Below, in pieces: positions 61,194-64,000 of a stretch of DNA of 64,000 nt. A program made the position numbers and the translations under genes. The stretch lies in the NCBI GenBank assembly GCA_943370285.1, contig CALRQJ020000014.1:1-64000 (forward strand). The letters are read 5' to 3'. The number at the start of each line of letters is the position of its first letter. Position 1 is the first letter of the stretch. The notes under the pieces were generated by a model that saw only the letters and a program-made list of their open reading frames with translations, was not told the origin of the DNA and did not search any database. Source of the DNA: CALRQJ02 sp943370285. GTDB lineage: Bacteria > Bacteroidota > Bacteroidia > Chitinophagales > Chitinophagaceae.

Positions 61194-61505
61194 TTATTGT
61201 ATTTGGGCTTGAAAACTGTTCCATGCACCGCCATTATACGCTTCTACACCGCTGTTGCGTAACATGGTTACTGCCATACTGCTTCTTGCACCACTGCGGC
61301 AAACTGCAATCACCGGTTTATTTTTGGCTTGCAAATTTTTTGCTTTTTGGGCCAACTGTTGTAAAGGTATATTCTGCGAAGCAGCAATATGACCTGTATG
61401 GTATTCTTCCGGACTACGAACATCAATAATTATAGCGCCATTTTTTACGATATCGCTTAAATTCTCTTTAGGACCGCCGCCAAACAATTTTTGTAATAAA
61501 TTCAT
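61194..61505 (-). CDS. Rhodanese-domain sulfurtransferase
   Basis: A 103-residue single-domain rhodanese that moves sulfane sulfur as a Cys persulfide. The active-site Cys is in 'VIAVCRSGARSSMAV'; other blocks are 'IIIDVRSPEEYHTGHI' and 'LRNSGVEAYNGGAWN'. The start is the ATG at 61505; a TTG at 61544 adds 13 residues unlike the family. It leads a tight operon with DUF2892 and thioredoxin (gaps of 3 and 7 bp). Confidence 0.92.
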   Translation of the reverse strand: MNLLQKLFGGGPKENLSDIVKNGAIIIDVRSPEEYHTGHIAASQNIPLQQLAQKAKNLQAKNKPVIAVCRSGARSSMAVTMLRNSGVEAYNGGAWNSFQAQIQ

Positions 61506-61655
61506 GCTATTTTGATTTAATACTGCAAATATCAAAACCAACAATGGCTTTATTAGTGACTTTGGTTACAGAGTAAAGTATTAGCATTTCATTAAGTACT
61601 GAACCGTTCATGTTTAGTCACTACATCTTTTGTTACTTTGCTCAAATTTGAAGCC

Positions 61656-63023
61656 ATGAAAAAAATATTGCTTTTATCTTTTGTTGTGTTGTTGTTTGTT
61701 GGAGTAAAGGCTCAAACTACGCATTCAATTATTGCCGGGCCAATGGTTGGTCATGTAGAGTTTAGAACAGCCATGATTTGGGCACAGTTTAAAGCTGATG
61801 TAAGACAAGCATACATTGTATTTGCACAAAAAGGGTTGGATTTGATGAAAGGCGAACAAGCCAATTTTGAATTGCAAGGTGGTTCTTTTAATACCGGTAA
61901 AGCATTATTAGCCGGATTGTCTCCCGCCACCACTTACCAATATGGAATTTATGTTGATAATAAAAAGCAATTATTAGCCAAAGGAGAAATCACTACTCAA
62001 GCCTTATGGCAGTGGCGTACAGATGCACCGGATTTTAATTTTATTACCGGCAGTTGCGCTTACATTAACGAACCGGTGTTTGACCGTCCCGGAAAACCAT
62101 ATGGTGGTGATTCTTCTATTTTTGAAGCGATGGCAAAAGAAAAATCTTCCTTCATGTTGTGGCTTGGCGATAATTGGTACACTAGAGAAGTTGATTATTA
62201 CAGCGAATGGGGGTTGAATTATAGGGCGGCTAAGGATAGAAGTACGAAAGTGTTACAACCGCTTTTAAAAGCCATGCCGAATTATGCCATTTGGGATGAT
62301 CATGATTACGGTCCGAACGATGCCGATAAAAGCTATGTACTAAAAGAAAGCGGCAGAAAAACATTTGCCAATTTTTGGGCAAATCCTTCTTACGGTCACA
62401 ACAATCAAGGCATTTACACCAAGTTTACTTGGAATGATATAGATGTATTTATGTTGGACGATAGGTGGTGGAGAAGTAATGATGATATGGCAGATAGTGT
62501 TGATGGAAAGCCAAATGTTGAAAAACAAATGTTTGGTAAACAACAATTAGATTGGTTGAAAAATGCCTTACTTCAAAGTAAGAGTAATGGCAATATTACT
62601 TTTAGGATAATTGCAACCGGAAGTCAGGTGTTAAATCCCGGCTCTACTGCCGATGCCTTTAGAAAATTTTCGGCAGAATATTACGAATTAATGGCTTTCA
62701 TCAGCAGCGCAAAAATAAATGGGGTGGTTTTCTTAACCGGTGATCGTCACCATAGTGAAATCATCAAAGTAAATAATCAAGGGTCTTATCCATTGTATGA
62801 TATCACCGCTTCACCACTTACAGCAGGTACGCATAAGTTTGGCGGAATAGAGCAAAATAATCCATACAGAGTGGTTGGTGTTGATCAATTGCAAAATTTT
62901 GCAAGAGTAAGTTTTAGTGGTAAAAAAAGAGATCGTAAAATGACGGTTGAATTTGTTGGTATAAAAGGAGAAAAATTAGCCGAGTGGAGTACAAGCATTA
63001 AAGATTTAACAGCACCCAAATAA
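61656..63023 (+). CDS. PhoD-like alkaline phosphatase
   Basis: A 455-residue secreted metallophosphatase from the ATG at 61656, with signal peptide 'MKKILLLSFVVLLFVGVKAQ'. It has an N-terminal fibronectin-like PhoD_N domain (~22-115) and the catalytic domain with 'FNFITGSCAYINEP', 'SFMLWLGDNWYTREVDYY', 'NYAIWDDHDYGPND' and 'GVVFLTGDRHHSEI', all metal-ligand motifs of PhoD. It releases phosphate from phosphodiesters or monoesters outside the cytoplasm. It is monocistronic; the TTG at 61638 is rejected. Confidence 0.94.
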   Translation: MKKILLLSFVVLLFVGVKAQTTHSIIAGPMVGHVEFRTAMIWAQFKADVRQAYIVFAQKGLDLMKGEQANFELQGGSFNTGKALLAGLSPATTYQYGIYVDNKKQLLAKGEITTQALWQWRTDAPDFNFITGSCAYINEPVFDRPGKPYGGDSSIFEAMAKEKSSFMLWLGDNWYTREVDYYSEWGLNYRAAKDRSTKVLQPLLKAMPNYAIWDDHDYGPNDADKSYVLKESGRKTFANFWANPSYGHNNQGIYTKFTWNDIDVFMLDDRWWRSNDDMADSVDGKPNVEKQMFGKQQLDWLKNALLQSKSNGNITFRIIATGSQVLNPGSTADAFRKFSAEYYELMAFISSAKINGVVFLTGDRHHSEIIKVNNQGSYPLYDITASPLTAGTHKFGGIEQNNPYRVVGVDQLQNFARVSFSGKKRDRKMTVEFVGIKGEKLAEWSTSIKDLTAPK

Positions 63024-63045
63024 TCAACTGCAGTTGTTACAATGT

Positions 63046-63077
63046 AATACGCCGCTTTCAGTCGAAAGCGGCGTATT
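63046..63077. terminator. Bidirectional terminator between the phoD-like gene and fumC
   Basis: A 14-bp perfect stem (aatacgccgctttc / gaaagcggcgtatt) with an AGTC loop, 22 nt after the PhoD stop and 20 nt beyond the fumC stop. The T-run after it is short. Confidence 0.85.
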
Positions 63078-63097
63078 TGTTATCGGGATGTATTCAA

Positions 63098-64000
63098 TTA
63101 TTGCGGCAATTCACCCACCATTTCTGCCGGTATTACCCAAGCATCAAATTCTTCTGCTGTTAAATAACCTAAAGCGATAGCAGTCTCTTTTAAAGTGCTA
63201 CCATTTTTATGTGCTGTTTGAGCAATTTCAGCTGCTTTGTAATAACCAATCTTTGTATTCAATGCAGTAACTAACATCAAACTATTGTCAACATGTTTTT
63301 TGATATTGGCTTCCAATGGTTCAATGCCAATAGCACATTTATCGTTGAAGGATACACAGCCTTCGCCAATTAATCTGGCACTATGCAAGAAGTTGTAAAT
63401 CATCACCGGCTTAAATACGTTCAACTCAAAATGACCTAAGCTGCCACCAATACCAACAGTAACATCATTGCCCATTACTTGGGCAGCAATCATGGTCAAT
63501 GCTTCGCACTGGGTTGGGTTTACTTTGCCCGGCATGATGGATGAGCCCGGTTCATTATCCGGAATAAAAATTTCACCAATGCCGCTTCTTGGTCCACTGC
63601 TCAACATACGAATATCGTTGGCAATTTTCATCAAGCTAACGGCTACTGTTTTTAATGCACCATGTGCTTCTACAATAGCATCGTGTGCTGCTAATGATTC
63701 AAATTTATTTTCGGCTGTAACAAATGGCAAGCCGGTTAATGCAGCAATATGCATCGCTACATTTTCGGCATATCCTTTTGGTGTATTGATACCTGTACCA
63801 ACTGCAGTGCCACCCAAAGCTAATTCGCTTAGGTGTGCTAAGGTGTTTTTGATGGCCTTTAATCCATGATTTAATTGTGATACATAACCGCTAAACTCTT
63901 GACCTACGGTTAAAGGAGTGGCATCCATAAAGTGTGTACGACCAATCTTAACCACATGCATAAATTCCTTACTCTTAGCAGCTAAAGTGTCTCTTAATTT
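63098..64000 (-). CDS. fumC: Class II fumarate hydratase, 5'-truncated by the window
   Basis: The last ~300 residues of fumarase C, which interconverts fumarate and malate in the TCA cycle. The reading frame continues to the window edge ('KLRDTLAAKSKEF' before the visible Met), so the Met at 63961 is internal. It shows 'VVKIGRTHFMDATPLTVGQE' with active-site His, 'GGTAVGTGINTPKGY' and the signature loop 'GSSIMPGKVNPTQCE'. About one third of the ~465-residue protein lies outside. Confidence 0.97.
   Translation of the reverse strand, partial: KLRDTLAAKSKEFMHVVKIGRTHFMDATPLTVGQEFSGYVSQLNHGLKAIKNTLAHLSELALGGTAVGTGINTPKGYAENVAMHIAALTGLPFVTAENKFESLAAHDAIVEAHGALKTVAVSLMKIANDIRMLSSGPRSGIGEIFIPDNEPGSSIMPGKVNPTQCEALTMIAAQVMGNDVTVGIGGSLGHFELNVFKPVMIYNFLHSARLIGEGCVSFNDKCAIGIEPLEANIKKHVDNSLMLVTALNTKIGYYKAAEIAQTAHKNGSTLKETAIALGYLTAEEFDAWVIPAEMVGELPQ

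Noticed and set aside
1..64000. tRNA, rRNA, insertion sequence, prophage or integrase
   Set aside because: I looked through the gaps between genes for tRNA T-arm sequences, transposase or integrase motifs and flanking inverted repeats and found none I could support.

Overview
The window looks like chromosomal DNA of a Bacteroidota bacterium, most likely of the Chitinophagaceae or a near relative. The evidence is a low GC content, two proteins with type IX secretion (T9SS) C-terminal sorting domains, family-typical genes (DUF4270 lipoprotein, GSCFA, GH92 mannosidase, DUF2723 membrane protein, MiaE), A-rich leaders without clear Shine-Dalgarno sequences, and repeated matches to the Bacteroidota -7 box TAnnTTTG. 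I see no tRNA, rRNA, insertion sequence, prophage or CRISPR array. Both ends cut genes: a T9SS cargo protein on the left and class II fumarase on the right.

Layout. 0-16 kb: lysine-type aldehyde dehydrogenase, a LytS/LytTR two-component pair, panB, a ppk1-ppx polyphosphate operon, a heptose adenylyltransferase/flippase pair and panC; then, on the other strand, a shortened GT5-like protein, a DUF4270 lipoprotein, metK and rlmB. 16-33 kb: HMG-CoA lyase, a 1020-residue DUF2723 membrane protein, an orphan antitoxin remnant, a GH92 mannosidase, a five-gene minus-strand operon (Na+/solute symporter, O-methyltransferase, LysM glucosaminidase, hpt, VWA protein), a LOG phosphoribohydrolase, a GlcD-like oxidase, a lysine/glutamate-rich coiled-coil protein behind twin operator-like sites, and GSCFA. 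33-38 kb: miaE, a bioF-like gene, truB (probably a TTG start), an acyl-CoA dehydrogenase and a YggS-type PLP protein.

37.8-46.7 kb is the most interesting part: two divergent gene sets that look like one nitric-oxide signalling locus. On the minus strand, in order of transcription, are a receiver-only protein, an ECF sigma factor, an NtrC-type AAA+ response regulator, an H-NOX haem sensor and a 930-residue hybrid kinase with PAS, receiver and HPt domains. On the plus strand a FIST-domain protein (the NosP architecture, a second class of NO sensor) sits next to a 500-residue hybrid kinase that lacks an HPt. The 401-bp divergent control region holds a good -24/-12 (sigma-54) promoter match facing the NtrC-containing operon, a tandem 20-bp repeat at the right distance to be its enhancer, a 15-bp perfect hairpin just before the first gene, and a 15-bp motif shared with the upstream region of a second ECF sigma gene at 55.8 kb.

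46.7-64 kb: a T9SS protein with a CXXCH motif, a FadN-like beta-oxidation enzyme, glyA, a TRIC/UPF0126 channel, an ABC exporter pair, a short intergenic repeat array, the second ECF sigma gene, uvrA behind a phased dyad array, a small lipoprotein, DUF983, a rhodanese/DUF2892/thioredoxin operon, a PhoD-like phosphatase and fumC. Metabolically the window covers acyl-CoA and branched-chain degradation (acyl-CoA dehydrogenase, FadN-like enzyme, HMG-CoA lyase), pantothenate synthesis, one-carbon/SAM supply (glyA, metK), polyphosphate turnover and cell-envelope work.
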